IMG/VR virus record: IMGVR_UViG_3300032278_004265
Coordinates: 1 to 42,232 of that record
DNA from: a virus
Reading direction: 5' to 3' (one strand)
Length of the DNA stretch: 42,232 nt
Shown here: positions 24,528-32,405 of the stretch, piece by piece
How positions within the stretch are numbered: position 1 is the first letter of the stretch
How the letters are laid out: each line of letters begins with the position of its first letter
Translations under genes and position numbers: made by a program
The notes under the pieces: generated by a model
Databases searched by the model: none
Told to the model about the DNA's origin: nothing
Seen by the model: only the letters and a program-made list of their open reading frames with translations

Positions 24528-26131
24528 TATCGACCTCCGAACATGGGATAATCGCTTTCGAGCGTGACCGGCTTGCGCGCGCGCGGTGCACGCATGCTAT
24601 CGGTCACGGCGTCGAGGCCGCGATCGACCTCGAACACCAGATATTCTGCGGCGTTCATCACATCGGCGTAGCCCTGGATCTTGACGGGCTTCGAACCGAA
24701 CCGGCCGCCCTCGATCGATCCGACCGACACGCGCGCCCAGCAGTATTTGGTGTTGAATGCCTTCCGCAGGATCGTGCAGCGCTTGTGGATCAGCAGCTTC
24801 GGCGCGCCGCGCGCGCTCGTGCCTAGCCGGTTGCGCATCGCGTTCAATCGGGGTTCGAGCGCATTTCCCGGTACGCGCGCCTTGCGCACCGCCACGCCGA
24901 GCCCGCGCTGAAAATCCTGCCGCCAGGATCGTTGATCGATCGCCTGCTCGCCTTGCGCGGCGGCGGGGTCGGCACATACGAAGCCGATCTCCGGGCCCTG
25001 ATAGCGCGTCTGCAACCGGATCGCCACTTCGCGCCCGAATGCGTGCCCGCCCATCTGGCTGACTTCCATCTGGCCGTCGTCGTTTTCAAAAATGCGGGCG
25101 ACTTCGTCGAATATCCGCAGCTGGTCGGTCATCGGATCGAGCTGCGCCAGCACGACGCCGGGGCAAATGCCCTGGTCGGCACCGATCAGCACCGGCAGCG
25201 TCGGATCGACCGCAAACTCGCCGACATGCCATTCGTCTTTGAATTCGGGATAGACCGGCGTGCCGTGGCGGATCGGCCCCAGCCTGTTGTCGATCAGGCG
25301 ACGCTTCATGTCGGGTTGCAGCAACGCCGCCTGTCGCAGGTAATAGGCGCGCCCACCGGGCAAATTTTGCAGATTCTCCGCGCCCTCATCCAGCCCGCCG
25401 GGTTGGCGGAAGAATTCGATCAGCGGACGGTCATTCTGGCCTTCGGCCTGCAGCGCCGCTTCCAGTTCGGCATTGATCTTGATTTCACCGTCGATGCCGA
25501 ACAGCGGGACCAGATGATTGTCTTCTTCGGGCGCGTTCCAGTCGCCGAAAATCTGCGGAAAGGCGCACCCACCGTCGATCGCGCTGGGATAGCGCCCGAT
25601 GCGCCCGATCAGGACCTCCAGAATCTTGGCCGGCAGCAGGTCCCATTCGTTCGGCCATGCGAAGGTCACTTCAAGCCCGCGCAGCACGTCCTCGACCGCA
25701 TGATCGCCGATTGCGGTGAAAATCATCTCGAGATCGAGCTGGTGATGGCCCTTGGTGCCCGGTCGACCGATGTTGATCGTGAAGGCGTGCGTACGCGGCG
25801 CCTCGCCCGACCACTTGCCCAGCGTCTTCGGGAACCACTGGTGCCACGACTTGATGACGGTGCGATCAAGGTTGGGATAGGTGTCGCGGATCACCAGGCC
25901 ACGCGCCCGCTTGACAAAGCACCCCCGATAAGCGTCCCATGCCGCGCTCTGCAAAAGCGCCGTGCGCAGACACTTGGCAATGCACTCGGTCGTTTTGGCA
26001 GCACCCACCGGCCCCATGATGCCGGCGATCAGCGCGCGGGACTGCCCGAACGCGCCTGCAACCGGGCCGACGGGGTCCATCAGCCGCGTCAGGCCCGTCG
26101 GGCTTGCCGATGCCAGCGACGACGCTTCCAT
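24527..26131 (-). CDS. terL: Terminase large subunit
   Basis: 534 residues from the ATG at 26131; a GTG one codon upstream is an alternative. The ATPase domain has a Walker A-like GPVGAAKTT (about 40-48) and an acidic FAWPNEWDLLP element (about 158-168). The nuclease domain shows VLIGADQG (Asp319), FVCADPAAA (Asp388) and GYADVMNAAEY near residue 500, the expected acidic triad of RNase H-like terminase nucleases. It pumps DNA through the portal and cuts it. The start overlaps the stop of the 26131-26433 ORF (TGATG). Confidence 0.9.
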   Translation of the reverse strand: MEASSLASASPTGLTRLMDPVGPVAGAFGQSRALIAGIMGPVGAAKTTECIAKCLRTALLQSAAWDAYRGCFVKRARGLVIRDTYPNLDRTVIKSWHQWFPKTLGKWSGEAPRTHAFTINIGRPGTKGHHQLDLEMIFTAIGDHAVEDVLRGLEVTFAWPNEWDLLPAKILEVLIGRIGRYPSAIDGGCAFPQIFGDWNAPEEDNHLVPLFGIDGEIKINAELEAALQAEGQNDRPLIEFFRQPGGLDEGAENLQNLPGGRAYYLRQAALLQPDMKRRLIDNRLGPIRHGTPVYPEFKDEWHVGEFAVDPTLPVLIGADQGICPGVVLAQLDPMTDQLRIFDEVARIFENDDGQMEVSQMGGHAFGREVAIRLQTRYQGPEIGFVCADPAAAQGEQAIDQRSWRQDFQRGLGVAVRKARVPGNALEPRLNAMRNRLGTSARGAPKLLIHKRCTILRKAFNTKYCWARVSVGSIEGGRFGSKPVKIQGYADVMNAAEYLVFEVDRGLDAVTDSMRAPRARKPVTLESDYPMFGGR

Positions 26132-26433
26132 CACCCCGACCCCTTTTCGTCGCAAAGAATTACCGCGTTTTTTGGCTTGGGACCGGCGATCAGGATGGCG
26201 TGAAGGCGGGGTCCGCTTGGCAGATCGCAAATAAATCTGAACAGCTGGTGCGCGGGGGACGACGGGGCGAGCGCGACCGGCTTGGGGGGGGGCGGGGGGC
26301 CTTCGGGGAAAAGCACCCCCCCCATGCCGATCGGCAGCCGTGCCGATGTCTGGCGCAGTTGCGAAATCTGACGCGCGCGGCCCGATTGCCATGTTGTTTC
26401 AATGCTTTGCGTGGTGCATTCCGAGCGAGTCAT
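26131..26433 (-). CDS. Coupled ORF of unknown function between terminase subunits
   Basis: 100 residues. The frame exactly fills the gap: its ATG overlaps the small-terminase stop (ATGA) and its TGA overlaps the large-terminase ATG. That fit argues for a real gene, but composition is unlike its neighbours (more A/T-ending codons) and it contains a proline run encoded by long homopolymers (C/G tracts at 26284-26323). It could equally be a spacer. No family recognised. Confidence 0.45.
   Translation of the reverse strand: MTRSECTTQSIETTWQSGRARQISQLRQTSARLPIGMGGVLFPEGPPPPPKPVALAPSSPAHQLFRFICDLPSGPRLHAILIAGPKPKNAVILCDEKGSG
26284..26323. repeat. G-run/C-run tract: hairpin and G-quadruplex candidate
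   Basis: Plus strand has nine G (26284-26292), C, six G (26294-26299), CCTTC, four G (26305-26308), then eight C (26316-26323). The first and last runs can pair as a hairpin, and the G runs alone meet the pattern for a four-tract G-quadruplex. The tract lies between terS and terL coding regions. Confidence 0.6.
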
Positions 26434-27038
26434 TCCGACGCGCTCCCGGTGCCATCGCTAAGCTCTTGGAAATGCGCCGTTTCCGCCTCATCGGCGAAAC
26501 TGATCGGCAAGGCCGGTTGATCCGCGCCGATCGCCGTCACCGGACCAGCTGCGGGTGCCGCCTGCCCGAGGATCAACGTCATGTGCGCCGCGCCGCCCAG
26601 ATCGACCGCGACCGGCTTTTTCGATTCGAAGTAGGGCAGCAATTCGGCCGCCGCGCGCTGCTGCAGGCTGGCCGCTTCCAGCTTGTCGCACCCGAGTTCA
26701 GCGGCCAGCATCTCGACCGGGCGCGCGATCGTGCGCATCATCGCGACGCCCGGGTGAGGCCCGAACTGGAGCAGATACCGCGCGAAATCGGCGCTTTTCC
26801 GGTTGACCGCGCCCCGCTTGCGCCCGCCCTTCCCGGCCCGCCGCCGCCACTCGATCACCGCCGCGCCGATGTCCCCGCCCATTTCGGCCTGGATCGCCAG
26901 CACCTCGCTCGCGTCGGGCAGGCCTAGATGCTCCTCGCTGGCGCCCAGATCGAGCTCGGGCGCCGCATCCGGCACGTCGCCGGCATCGGCAGCCGCCGCG
27001 CGCGCCGCCGCCATCGCCTCGCCGGAAATTTTCGCCAT
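26430..27038 (-). CDS. terS: Terminase small subunit
   Basis: 202 residues from the ATG at 27038; the frame can be read from 27056. Acidic Ala/Asp-rich N-terminus, then a basic patch GKGGRKRGAVNRKSADFARYLLQ (about 78-100) suited to DNA binding, then helices (MLAAELGCDKLEAASLQQRAAAELLPYFESKKP), the latter a common signature of podovirus small terminases just before the C-terminal part. First gene of the late operon, adjacent to the repeat-rich control region that may hold the packaging start. Confidence 0.75.
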   Translation of the reverse strand: MAKISGEAMAAARAAAADAGDVPDAAPELDLGASEEHLGLPDASEVLAIQAEMGGDIGAAVIEWRRRAGKGGRKRGAVNRKSADFARYLLQFGPHPGVAMMRTIARPVEMLAAELGCDKLEAASLQQRAAAELLPYFESKKPVAVDLGGAAHMTLILGQAAPAAGPVTAIGADQPALPISFADEAETAHFQELSDGTGSASE

Positions 27039-27092
27039 CCCGCTCGCGCCACCCACCCCAAATCACCCCTAATCTGGACGATGGGCAGACAG

Positions 27093-27407
27093 GTAGCGCA
27101 GCCGACCCGGCAAAACGCATCCCTTGGCCGCGCTGCTACGCTGCTACGGATCGACGCGCGCCGAAGTAGCACCCCAGCCGTAGCACCAAAACGCAGCAAT
27201 TCGAGATACTTATATATAGTGCTACGGTGCTACCTCATCCCCCTTTCCCTATATGTGCGTGTGCGCGCGCGTGCGCATGTGTATCACGCGCGCGCGAAGA
27301 TCGACGTAGCACCGTAGCACGCGCAAATCGTCCAGCAAGTTCAATGGCTTGACTGCTACGGCTAGCTGCTACGTTCGCCGCTACGTCCCTTAAACCGAGT
27401 TCGTAGC
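27093..27407. repeat. Array of 13 GTAGC/GCTAC motifs with a perfect inverted repeat
   Basis: GTAGC (either strand) starts at 27093, 27135, 27143, 27166, 27180, 27221, 27229, 27306, 27314, 27355, 27368, 27380 and 27403. Three pairs are 8 bp apart and others 12-14 bp apart. GTGCTACGGTGCTAC (27219-27233) is the exact reverse complement of GTAGCACCGTAGCAC (27306-27320). By chance about one copy would be expected in this length at this base composition. Possible iterons, terminase recognition sites or multi-site operators. Confidence 0.7.
27251..27294. repeat. Alternating purine-pyrimidine tract (Z-DNA-prone)
   Basis: Almost unbroken alternation of purine and pyrimidine, mostly GC/GT steps, over about 44 bases with one break near 27283. 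It sits between the two arms of the 15-bp inverted repeat, next to the TATATATA spot. Such tracts flip to left-handed DNA under negative supercoiling and are easy to open at their borders. Confidence 0.55.
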
Positions 27408-27506
27408 AGCCAGCCGCCGCGCGTCGGTCACCTATCTGCATCAAAAGGGTTGGGGTCGCAAGTAATGATAGCCAGACAGGGTTACAGGCGCGCAGCACAA
27501 AACGGC

Positions 27507-27540
27507 TTGACAAGCCTAATTTGGTCGTGATACGCGACCA
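27507..27540 (+). promoter_or_regulatory. Early rightward promoter with palindromic operator
   Basis: A consensus TTGACA (27507-27512) is followed after 16-18 bp by a TGATAC-type extended -10 (about 27528-27533). The palindrome TGGTCGTGATACGCGACCA (27522-27540; perfect 6-bp arms, 7-bp centre) covers the -10, so a dimeric repressor bound here would block the early operon beginning at 27591. Confidence 0.5.
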
Positions 27541-27590
27541 TTATTCCATGGCGCTTGGCCAAGGGAACAGCCAGAAAGGGCTTGAAAGCA

Positions 27591-27839
27591 ATGGCCGGAT
27601 TTTTCCTGCAGCTACCGCGCTACACGGTCGATCAGCCGACCGCAGGCGGCGCGATCCACCTTATCGACACGGCGACACAATCGCGCGTCACGATCCCGGC
27701 GGGCGAAGCCGCCGCCGACTTCTACGACGATTGGGAAGCGCTCACCGGCGACAGCGTCGACATCGCCGATTGCGACGCGGCGGTCGGCGTCATTTTCAAC
27801 GAGCTGGCGGCGCTCGACGCCGAGGCGGTGCTGGCATGA
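27591..27839 (+). CDS. Early protein of unknown function
   Basis: 82 residues from ATG 27591 (upstream AAAGGG and GAAAG; a TTG at 27555 would add 12 residues). Acidic, beta-strand start (FFLQLPRYTV; AIHLIDTATQSRVTIPAGEAAADFYDDWEALTG) and helical acidic end. First gene behind the early promoter and coupled to the next by an ATGA overlap. Early small acidic phage proteins often hit host targets, but nothing in the sequence names one. Confidence 0.65.
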   Translation: MAGFFLQLPRYTVDQPTAGGAIHLIDTATQSRVTIPAGEAAADFYDDWEALTGDSVDIADCDAAVGVIFNELAALDAEAVLA

Positions 27840-28009
27840 ACCAGCCGCGATGCACGAAGGCTCACGGGTGCATGTCACCCGTGGCTTGTTCAGGCTGGCG
27901 CTATTGCCGCGAGCGCAACATTGACGCGGGCGGCATGAAGAATGTCACGCCTGAATTGCAGGGGCTTTGGCGCGAAACAGACTTAGCGGCCGCGGAGCTT
28001 TCAGCATGA
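27836..28009 (+). CDS. Small Cys-rich early protein
   Basis: 57 residues with Cys6, Cys12, Cys18 and Cys24 plus His10 in the first half, plausibly a small zinc knuckle (RCTKAHGCMSPVACSGWRYC). Starts by ATGA overlap with the previous gene and ends by ATGA overlap with the next. Unknown function. Confidence 0.6.
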   Translation: MNQPRCTKAHGCMSPVACSGWRYCRERNIDAGGMKNVTPELQGLWRETDLAAAELSA

Positions 28010-28209
28010 TTCGCCGCCGCCGCCAACCGCGCCCGCTGCCCGCGCCGTGGTCGCCCGACGAAGACGCCAAGCTCGCCGATATGGTCAACCTGGGCGTCAC
28101 AACCGAGGCTTGGCCGGTGCAGTTCCCGGCTCGCCGCTTTGGCGAAGTGCTCGAGCGCCGCTTGGAGTTGATCGAAGCCGGACGCTGCCAGCATCCGCCG
28201 CTGCTCTGA
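28006..28209 (+). CDS. SANT/Myb-like small DNA-binding protein
   Basis: 67 residues, basic N-terminus (IRRRRQPRP), then PWSPDEDAKLADMVNLGVTTEAW with the tryptophan-acidic pattern of SANT/GcrA-like helix-turn-helix domains, and a second helix FGEVLERRLELIEAG. Likely regulates transcription or DNA metabolism early. Start overlaps the previous stop. Confidence 0.6.
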   Translation: MIRRRRQPRPLPAPWSPDEDAKLADMVNLGVTTEAWPVQFPARRFGEVLERRLELIEAGRCQHPPLL

Positions 28210-28254
28210 CTGCATCCCCCGCGCGCCGGTGCGATCGGCGCGCGCAAGATGCAG
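28210..28254. other. Compound hairpin between early genes
   Basis: Nested arms: CTGCATC (28210-28216) with GATGCAG (28248-28254), and inside them CGCGCGCCG (28220-28228) with CGGCGCGCG (28236-28244). It starts on the base after the 28209 stop and precedes the 342-residue gene by 34 bases. No T-run follows, so attenuation, anti-termination or mRNA processing is more likely than full termination. Confidence 0.5.
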
Positions 28255-28288
28255 CCAGCATCCACCCCGGCAAAAGGAAGCCTAAACC

Positions 28289-29317
28289 ATGACCACGCCC
28301 ACAGTTGACGAAATCCGCGCCCGCCTTGCCGCCAGCGTCGGCGGCGAAGGCACGCTTGCCAGTTTCTTCAATCACCGCACGATGCGTTGCACCCGCACGC
28401 GCGCTGCGCATGAACTCGACGGTGGCGCGCAGACCGCCGCCGCCACGCTTGCGCGGATCGCCGACGCGCTGGCCCGCGAGCAGCTGACCGACTACGCCAC
28501 CGACGCCGCCGCCCGCTTTCTTGCCGCCTATGTCCGCGCGTGGAGCGCATACCAGCACGCGGGCAGCCGCTGCGCTAACTGGATGGTCACGGGGGCGTCG
28601 AACTTCCCGGTCGGGCGCAATCAAAAGCGGCTTGATGCCGAGCAACGCCGCTGGCAGGTGCTCGACGAAATCGCCAAGCAGGCGCCCGCCCGCGCCGTCA
28701 AACGTGCCCGATTGGCACGCCTCGCCAGCATCGGACGCGGCGGCATCGTCAACGCCGAGCTCGACGCCGCCCGGGACAAGCTGGCGCAGCGCGAGCGCGC
28801 GCAAGAGCGCATGAAGGCAACCAATGCACTAATCCGCAAGCATCGGCTTACAACAAGTCAGGAAAGCGCCGAAAAGCTGGCCGAGCTTACCAAGGGCACG
28901 CCGCACGCGCTCGACGCACGAACCGCGCTCGCCCTGCTCACGCCGCCTTGGACGAACGGACCAATTGGATATGAAGGCTGGCAACTGTCGAACAACTTGG
29001 CCGAAATCAAGCGGCTGCGCGATCGAGTCGCGATGCTGGAGCGCAAGGCAACCGCGATCACCGACGCAGCGGCGACCGACGCGCACCCGCCAACCACGAC
29101 GCGCGCCGGTGTCGAAATTGTCGAAAACATCGCCGACGATCGCCTGCAGCTGGTTTTTCCCGGCAAGCCCCAGCCCGCCACCATTGCCGCGCTCAAATCG
29201 CGCGGCTTCAAATGGAGTCCGCGCGCGGGCGCATGGCAGCGCCAGCTGACCAACAACGCGCGCGCTGCCGTCGATGACATCATGCGCACGATCGAGCGCG
29301 CGGCCGTCGCCGCCTGA
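28289..29317 (+). CDS. Early phage protein of unknown function, helical with a C-terminal module
   Basis: 342 residues. The N-terminal half includes the motif NWMVTGASNFPVGRNQKR (about 95-112), which I have seen in many phage and plasmid proteins without known function. The centre is charged and helical (about 140-270). The C-terminus, RLQLVFPGKPQPATIAALKSRGFKWSPRAGAWQRQ (about 290-325), is a small fold found at the end of assorted phage DNA-metabolism proteins. An AAAGGA site precedes the ATG. DNA metabolism or antirestriction is possible, unproven. Confidence 0.7.
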   Translation: MTTPTVDEIRARLAASVGGEGTLASFFNHRTMRCTRTRAAHELDGGAQTAAATLARIADALAREQLTDYATDAAARFLAAYVRAWSAYQHAGSRCANWMVTGASNFPVGRNQKRLDAEQRRWQVLDEIAKQAPARAVKRARLARLASIGRGGIVNAELDAARDKLAQRERAQERMKATNALIRKHRLTTSQESAEKLAELTKGTPHALDARTALALLTPPWTNGPIGYEGWQLSNNLAEIKRLRDRVAMLERKATAITDAAATDAHPPTTTRAGVEIVENIADDRLQLVFPGKPQPATIAALKSRGFKWSPRAGAWQRQLTNNARAAVDDIMRTIERAAVAA

Positions 29318-29375
29318 CATCACCGGAGGGCGCGCCGACGCGCGCGCCCCGAGGATGATTTCAGGAGTGCCCCCG

Positions 29376-29702
29376 ATGACATCAACCCTGTTCGAACCCG
29401 ACGGCCCGCGCCACGGCGAGCTGCGACGCGAGGCCCGCTATGCAGCCGACAACAAGCGCCGTCGCGCCGCCGATCCGGCGCCATCGACCGTCACGAGCTT
29501 GCGCAGCCAGCTGCTGCTCGCGCTCTCGCCCGACACCGCTGACCAGCCGTGCTATGCGCCCGAGGCGATGGCGCTGCTTGACGCCTTTGAAGGCGCCTTG
29601 CGCGAGATATGGGAGCAACAGGCGCTGCTCGACATCGAGGCGCGCGCCCGCGCCGCCGTCCGCCGATCGCTCGAGGCTTTGGCCGATGGGATGCTGCTAT
29701 GA
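29376..29702 (+). CDS. Unknown early protein
   Basis: 108 residues. ATG 29376 has CAGGAG eight bases upstream; an in-frame ATG at 29355 lacks one. Basic N-terminal part, then helices (TVTSLRSQLLLALSP; EAMALLDAFEGALREIWEQQALLDIEARARAAVRRSLEAL). All-helical and without recognised domain. ATGA overlap with the next gene. Confidence 0.62.
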   Translation: MTSTLFEPDGPRHGELRREARYAADNKRRRAADPAPSTVTSLRSQLLLALSPDTADQPCYAPEAMALLDAFEGALREIWEQQALLDIEARARAAVRRSLEALADGMLL

Positions 29703-30148
29703 AGCGCGCCGATCCCCGCCAGTTCGACATGTTCGCCGCGATCGAACCGACGCCCGCCGTCGCCCCGATGGTGGCGACCAGATGGGAAACGGTGCCGATC
29801 GCCCAGCGCGCCCAGCCGACCGCCGCAGCTGTCCGGGGCAGCTATTCAGCGCAATCACTTTGCGAATCGGGCCGGGTGACGCGCCCGTTCCGCTTTCGCG
29901 GCGCCGAATGGATATTCACCGGCGGCGCGTTCCGTCGTGGCGACGCCGATTTCGAATGCTACCGGATCGTCCCCGCCGCCTCATTCGAAGGACCGGGCGA
30001 CCCCGCACGCTACGGCAAGCATCCGTTCTTCGGCCCGCACCGCGACGCGCTTGGTGCCTATCACGGCATGATGGCGAAACATCGCAACACCGACGTCGTG
30101 CTGATCGGCCCGCCCGTCGTTCTCGTGCTGAAAGGAAGCGCGGCATGA
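29699..30148 (+). CDS. Unknown early protein
   Basis: 149 residues from the ATG overlapping the previous stop. Starts KRADPRQFDMFAAIEPTP (a clamp-like QFDMF motif resembling sliding-clamp-binding peptides, weak evidence), then a beta-rich domain with FRFRGAEWIFTGGAFRRGDADF (about 64-86) and YHGMMAKHRNTDVVLIGPP. Not recognised. Confidence 0.6.
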   Translation: MKRADPRQFDMFAAIEPTPAVAPMVATRWETVPIAQRAQPTAAAVRGSYSAQSLCESGRVTRPFRFRGAEWIFTGGAFRRGDADFECYRIVPAASFEGPGDPARYGKHPFFGPHRDALGAYHGMMAKHRNTDVVLIGPPVVLVLKGSAA

Positions 30149-30267
30149 CCGACGCCCCTGACAGCCAAGGCTTGTTACAAGCCTCTCCCCTGATCGGCCA
30201 CAACGGCGCGGGCGCCGAATGCTATGTCGGCGAGGATGGCCGGGAACGCTTGATCTACAGCCTTTAG
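30145..30267 (+). CDS. 40-residue unknown protein ending the early operon
   Basis: ATG overlaps the preceding stop (ATGA). The short sequence has a PLIGHNGAG segment seen near the N-terminus of several alphaproteobacterial phage proteins. It ends 48 bases before the convergent helicase gene; the gap has only a weak GC hairpin. Confidence 0.5.
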   Translation: MTDAPDSQGLLQASPLIGHNGAGAECYVGEDGRERLIYSL

Positions 30268-30315
30268 GCACATCAACACCGCACGGCACGCGCGCGGTGG
30301 CGGCAAAACAAGCCG

Positions 30316-32223
30316 CTATGCCTCGATCCCCTCGCGCGCCACCGCTGCCTCATCGTCGGCGGTCGGCCCTTGGATGACCAGCGCAATCGGAATCCGCGTG
30401 CATTTGGTCTGGCGGTGATCGATGCGGTGATTGGCCTCTCGCTCGGCACCGGGCAGGCGCCGCAGCGCTTGCGTCCACACGCCGCGCCCATATTTGCAAT
30501 CCTGGCCGTCGAACAACCGCGCCAGCCCTTGGTGCTTTTCCGCGACCGCGAGGAACTGGCCGATGGCGCCCTTGCGCTCGACGATCCGCAGGCCGATGGC
30601 GCCCAGCATGTCGTTGGCCATGCGCGCCTCGGCCATCTTTTCGCTCAATTGCAGATAGTCATATTGATCGGGGTCGGGCGCCATTGCGCGCGCCACCCAA
30701 TGCGCCACCGTTTTCATCTGTCCGCCGCGATCGAGCGACACCAGGCTCGACAACAGATAGTCGAGGCACAGCGGCCCTTCGCGCGGGTCGTCGCTGGTTT
30801 CTGTCAGCGCGGTCCGGGCAAAAGCACGCCCGACGGTGCGCAATTCATCCGCGTCGGGCGGCCGGTCGGTCAGCATCAGATGCGCTGCCGCCCGCAGCGT
30901 GCCGAACTGGTCCGATGCGCGCCCCGATTGCTCGCCATGCTCGATCATCGCATCCTTGAACGCTTCGAGGATCTTGGGCCAGCGCTGCCAGCGGTCGGCA
31001 ATTCGTTGCAGCATCCAGCGCCCGATCGCGTTGATTTCGGGCTTGTGGCGGTCGGTGATTGGTGATCGCTGGCCCTTGGGCAATTCACCGAGTTCGAGCA
31101 GCGCAATGCGGCTACGGTCGGCGGGCTGCAACGGCGGCACCAGGATCGACGAAAACAGAAAGCACGACGTCGCCCGGAATTCGGTGGCCTTGTGGTCTTG
31201 TCCGCCGCGCAGCAGATTGCCTTGGCTGCTGGCGGCAAGCCGCGCCAGCGTGATCAGCGCGGTCATCTTGCGATTGTCGCCGCTCGCCTCGGCTTCGTCG
31301 AGGCCGACCGGGAGCGATTGCTGCCCCAGCGTCTGCCGCACACCCGCCTCGGATGCTTCGGGCGATTGCAGGATGGCGCCGTCGAACAGCCATTCCAGCA
31401 GCTGTTGCAGGCTCGATTTGCCGCTCGCCGCGTCGCCGGTGATCCACGCCAGCGGTCGATAATTCAACGCACCGCCGAAGGGGGCAATGGCGATCCAGCC
31501 AAGCAGCAGCATCGGGTCGATGTCGGGCCGCGCCCAATTCCACGTCTTGATCAGTTCCAGCAGCAGCGCCGCCGGACTTTCCAGCGCGCCGATAAACGCG
31601 CCGCGCGCGCGCATCGAATCGACCAGCTCGGGCGCGATGTCTTCCGCGTTGGCGGCGGCATCCTGCCGACCGATCGGTCGCGGGATCGCCGGCTGCGTTG
31701 GATAGACCATCGAATCGATCATCCCCGGCTCAGTCCAGCGCCCGCCGTGCAGCACCTTGTTGCCGCAATGCAGGATGAGGCCGCCGCGATCGTCTTTCCA
31801 CGCGCCGCGCCCGCGCACTTTTTCCAGCGGATTCCACACGCCGCGCGCGGCGGCCACGTCCATCAGCAACATCGCGACGTCGTCGTTGCGCCAGCCGATG
31901 ATGATCCATTCCTCGCGCTCGTTGCCGTCGTCGTCTTTGGTCTTGACCAGCTTCTTGCGCGGCCATTGATCATATAGATACTGGCTGTCGGGCGCGAACA
32001 TCGCGACGATATGCTTATTCGCGACCTTGTCCGGGGTCAGCGCGCGCAACTCGCCCAGCGCGGTCAGAAAATAGAATGTCCCGTCCGCCGTGCCCACCGG
32101 CACCACCGGGCAGCCGACGGGCATCGCGCGCGGTGGACGTCCGCCATCATCGGTGGGCGGTACGTCGTCGATTGGTGGCTCGATCGCACTGGCAAGCGCG
32201 TTGCGCACCGCGTCCAGGCTCAT
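30316..32223 (-). CDS. Replicative helicase, P-loop (SF3/DUF927-like)
   Basis: 635 residues. Walker A WITGDAASGKSS at about 259-271, followed by LPVGLDEAEASGDNRK as a Walker B candidate, then FLFSSILVPPLQPADRSRIALLEL, which looks like the sensor/arginine-finger stretch of superfamily 3-type helicases of phages and plasmids. The N-terminal 200 residues are a separate domain of unknown role. It is the last gene of the replication operon, downstream of the primase, and starts by ATGA overlap with the small HTH gene. Confidence 0.78.
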   Translation of the reverse strand: MSLDAVRNALASAIEPPIDDVPPTDDGGRPPRAMPVGCPVVPVGTADGTFYFLTALGELRALTPDKVANKHIVAMFAPDSQYLYDQWPRKKLVKTKDDDGNEREEWIIIGWRNDDVAMLLMDVAAARGVWNPLEKVRGRGAWKDDRGGLILHCGNKVLHGGRWTEPGMIDSMVYPTQPAIPRPIGRQDAAANAEDIAPELVDSMRARGAFIGALESPAALLLELIKTWNWARPDIDPMLLLGWIAIAPFGGALNYRPLAWITGDAASGKSSLQQLLEWLFDGAILQSPEASEAGVRQTLGQQSLPVGLDEAEASGDNRKMTALITLARLAASSQGNLLRGGQDHKATEFRATSCFLFSSILVPPLQPADRSRIALLELGELPKGQRSPITDRHKPEINAIGRWMLQRIADRWQRWPKILEAFKDAMIEHGEQSGRASDQFGTLRAAAHLMLTDRPPDADELRTVGRAFARTALTETSDDPREGPLCLDYLLSSLVSLDRGGQMKTVAHWVARAMAPDPDQYDYLQLSEKMAEARMANDMLGAIGLRIVERKGAIGQFLAVAEKHQGLARLFDGQDCKYGRGVWTQALRRLPGAEREANHRIDHRQTKCTRIPIALVIQGPTADDEAAVAREGIEA

Positions 32224-32405
32224 GGCTGCCCCTTGTGCGCGCCCGCCATATAGGCGCGTATCCGCGCCTCGGTTGCAGGCCGCAGCTCGGCGCCACGCCG
32301 CAGCCGCGCCAGCAGCCGCCCGTCGTTGATCGCCAGTCGCCCGAACTTGCTGTCACTCATGCCATGCGCTGCCGTGAAGCGGTTAATGTCGGCGAGCAGG
32401 CTCAT
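32220..32405 (-). CDS. Small HTH DNA-binding protein
   Basis: 61 residues. INRFTAAHGMSDSKFGRLAINDGRLLARLRRGAELRPATEARIRAYM is a compact helix-turn-helix of the kind common in alphaproteobacterial phages, where a short repressor-like fold reads 'SKFGRLAINDGRLL'. Four-base overlaps on both sides put it firmly in the replication operon, between primase and helicase. Perhaps an origin-binding or regulatory protein. Confidence 0.7.
   Translation of the reverse strand: MSLLADINRFTAAHGMSDSKFGRLAINDGRLLARLRRGAELRPATEARIRAYMAGAHKGQP

Larger units (their letters stand above)
27039..27590. promoter_or_regulatory. Divergent control region between late (minus) and early (plus) operons
   Basis: This 552-base stretch has no convincing gene. 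It holds the GTAGC/GCTAC array (27093-27407), an AT-rich TATATATA spot (27211-27218), a long alternating purine-pyrimidine tract (27251-27294) and a TTGACA promoter with a palindrome (27507-27540). Late leftward transcription and early rightward transcription must both begin here, and it is adjacent to terS. It is the best candidate for replication origin and/or packaging start. Confidence 0.6.

Noticed and set aside
27235-27513. Minus-strand ORF of 92 residues in the control region
   Set aside because: Its sequence is dictated by the GTAGC repeats and the alternating tract (HAHARAHAH runs), with no ribosome site.
30268-30315. Terminator between the convergent early and replication operons
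   Set aside because: Only a weak GC hairpin (CACCGC/GCGGTG) without a U-run on either strand.
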